From assembly GCA_025359065.1 (NCBI GenBank), contig JANYHM010000064.1, positions 1 through 64,000 of the forward strand: a stretch of 64,000 nucleotides of DNA. Direction: 5' to 3'. The first letter of the stretch is position 1. Each line of letters opens with the position of its first letter. This DNA is from Synechococcales cyanobacterium GL140_1_metabinner_5_sub (GTDB taxonomy: Bacteria; Cyanobacteriota; Cyanobacteriia; Cyanobacteriales; Chamaesiphonaceae). Positions 63,185-64,000 of this stretch are shown piece by piece. The position numbers and the translations under genes are program-made. The notes under the pieces are model-generated. The model was not told the origin of the DNA. It saw nothing but the letters and a program-made list of their open reading frames with translations, and did no database searches.

Positions 63185-64000
63185 CTACAGCTTGTTTTTA
63201 TTTTGATAGTGACGAGCCACCGTGTGAGTGGAAAAATCTTGAGCTAACTCAGTATTAGGAAAAATCGCGCGGGCGGCCTCTAATAAATCTTCCAAAACAA
63301 TTGGGTTGCCGGGAGCATAGCGAGGACTAAAGTGAGTGAGCACCAACTGTTTGACTTGAGCACTCAAAGCGACCTGTGCCGCCATCGTACAGGTAGAATG
63401 CAGTCGATCGAAGGCCATTTGGGCATCTTCGTGAGCAAAAGTCGATTCATGAATCAGCAAATCTGCTCCTTGAGCTAGGGTAATGGAGTTTTCGCAAAAT
63501 ACTGTATCGGTGCAGTAAACTACCACCCGACCTTTCTCAGTAGCACCACAAAGATCTTGACCCTTGATTTGCCGCCCATCGGGCAAAGTAATAGTTTCAC
63601 CGTTTTTGAGCTGACCAAGCATTGGCCCCGCAGGAATTCCCAAGGCTGCGGCTTTGGCTACATCTAGCTTGCCAGGTCGATCGACTTCTTCTACCCGATA
63701 GCCAAAGGCGGGCACCTTGTGTTTAAGTGGAATGCAGCTAACCTTAAATCCTTCTTCTTCATACACAACGCCCTCTTGAACCGTGTGGACTTTGATGGGG
63801 TAGTTGAAGTGAGTATAAGAATATTTTTGGCTGGCATGAAGATATTCTGACAGTCCAGATGGACCATAGATATCTATTCGAGTAGGATTTCCGGCCATGC
63901 CATAGGTTGCCAGCAAGCCCATCAAGCCAAAAATATGGTCGCCGTGTAAATGGGTGACAAAAATCCGCCGGATTTGGCCGATTTTGACATCACAGCGCAA
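63185..64000 (-). CDS. rnz: Ribonuclease Z, C-terminal part (start outside window)
   Basis: The visible 271 residues are the tRNA 3'-processing metallo-beta-lactamase RNase Z, cut by the window edge. THLHGDHIFGLMGL is the metal-binding histidine motif; YCTDTVFCE, LIHESTFAHED and LTHFSPRY supply further ligands and AHED. The complete protein is usually a little over 300 residues, so about 45 N-terminal residues are missing. Confidence 0.92.
   Translation of the reverse strand: MRCDVKIGQIRRIFVTHLHGDHIFGLMGLLATYGMAGNPTRIDIYGPSGLSEYLHASQKYSYTHFNYPIKVHTVQEGVVYEEEGFKVSCIPLKHKVPAFGYRVEEVDRPGKLDVAKAAALGIPAGPMLGQLKNGETITLPDGRQIKGQDLCGATEKGRVVVYCTDTVFCENSITLAQGADLLIHESTFAHEDAQMAFDRLHSTCTMAAQVALSAQVKQLVLTHFSPRYAPGNPIVLEDLLEAARAIFPNTELAQDFSTHTVARHYQNKNKL

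Noticed and set aside
1-64000. tRNA, rRNA or CRISPR arrays
   Set aside because: No cloverleaf-like sequence with the usual TTC box, no rRNA signature and no regularly spaced repeat was seen by eye.

Overview
The window is chromosomal DNA from a cyanobacterium. It encodes phycobilisome parts (rod-core linker CpcG, a CpcS-type lyase, core subunit ApcF), the cyanobacterial PanC-Cmk fusion, several small cyanobacteria-specific proteins, and many CGATCG motifs, the core of the HIP1 repeat. I could not place it to genus. No tRNA, rRNA or CRISPR array was seen.

Layout. 1-3000: the edge of an IS630-type transposase, a protein with two cyanobacteriochrome-like GAF domains, and a decayed IS200/IS605 TnpB locus with two copies of its right-end hairpin. 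3000-8000: an AAA-like ATPase, two linked membrane proteins, then a redoxin / cytochrome b / molybdopterin oxidoreductase operon resembling MsrPQ. 8000-15500: a Wzz/BY-kinase, acyl-ACP synthetase with YlqD, DUF4870, cpcG and cpcS. 15500-22600: rimP-nusA-ylxR-infB with a strong terminator, then panC-cmk.

22700-26600 is the most striking part: a compact three-gene operon of a GmrSD-like DUF262/DUF1524 nuclease with a DUF5655-like tail, a RecF/OLD-like AAA ATPase without TOPRIM, and a PIN-like nuclease. It looks like an anti-phage module whose combination I do not recognise. A second, solo DUF262/DUF1524 gene lies at 59876-61594.

26600-36600: DUF4090, mltA, a ribbon-helix-helix protein, apcF, clpS with a short DUF2256 gene, trmJ, lexA with a LexA-like box inside its promoter, an AmpG-like transporter, an HTH/GrpE-like protein, dps, a small basic protein and a creatininase-family enzyme. 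36600-44300: a membrane protein, a translationally linked Ser/Thr kinase and periplasmic-binding-protein pair, two gene remains (P-type ATPase tail, M15 peptidase), ddl, and a pentapeptide/TPR protein. 44300-64000: menD, a group 2 sigma factor, an S9 peptidase, cobO, a tandem NTF2-like exported protein, a plant-type long hisG beside hisZ, feoAB with a Fur-like box, an FHA-fused class A PBP, a flippase and the 3' part of RNase Z.

Most genes are housekeeping and well conserved. Accessory content is concentrated at 1-3000, 22700-26600, 40100-43300 and 59900-61600.
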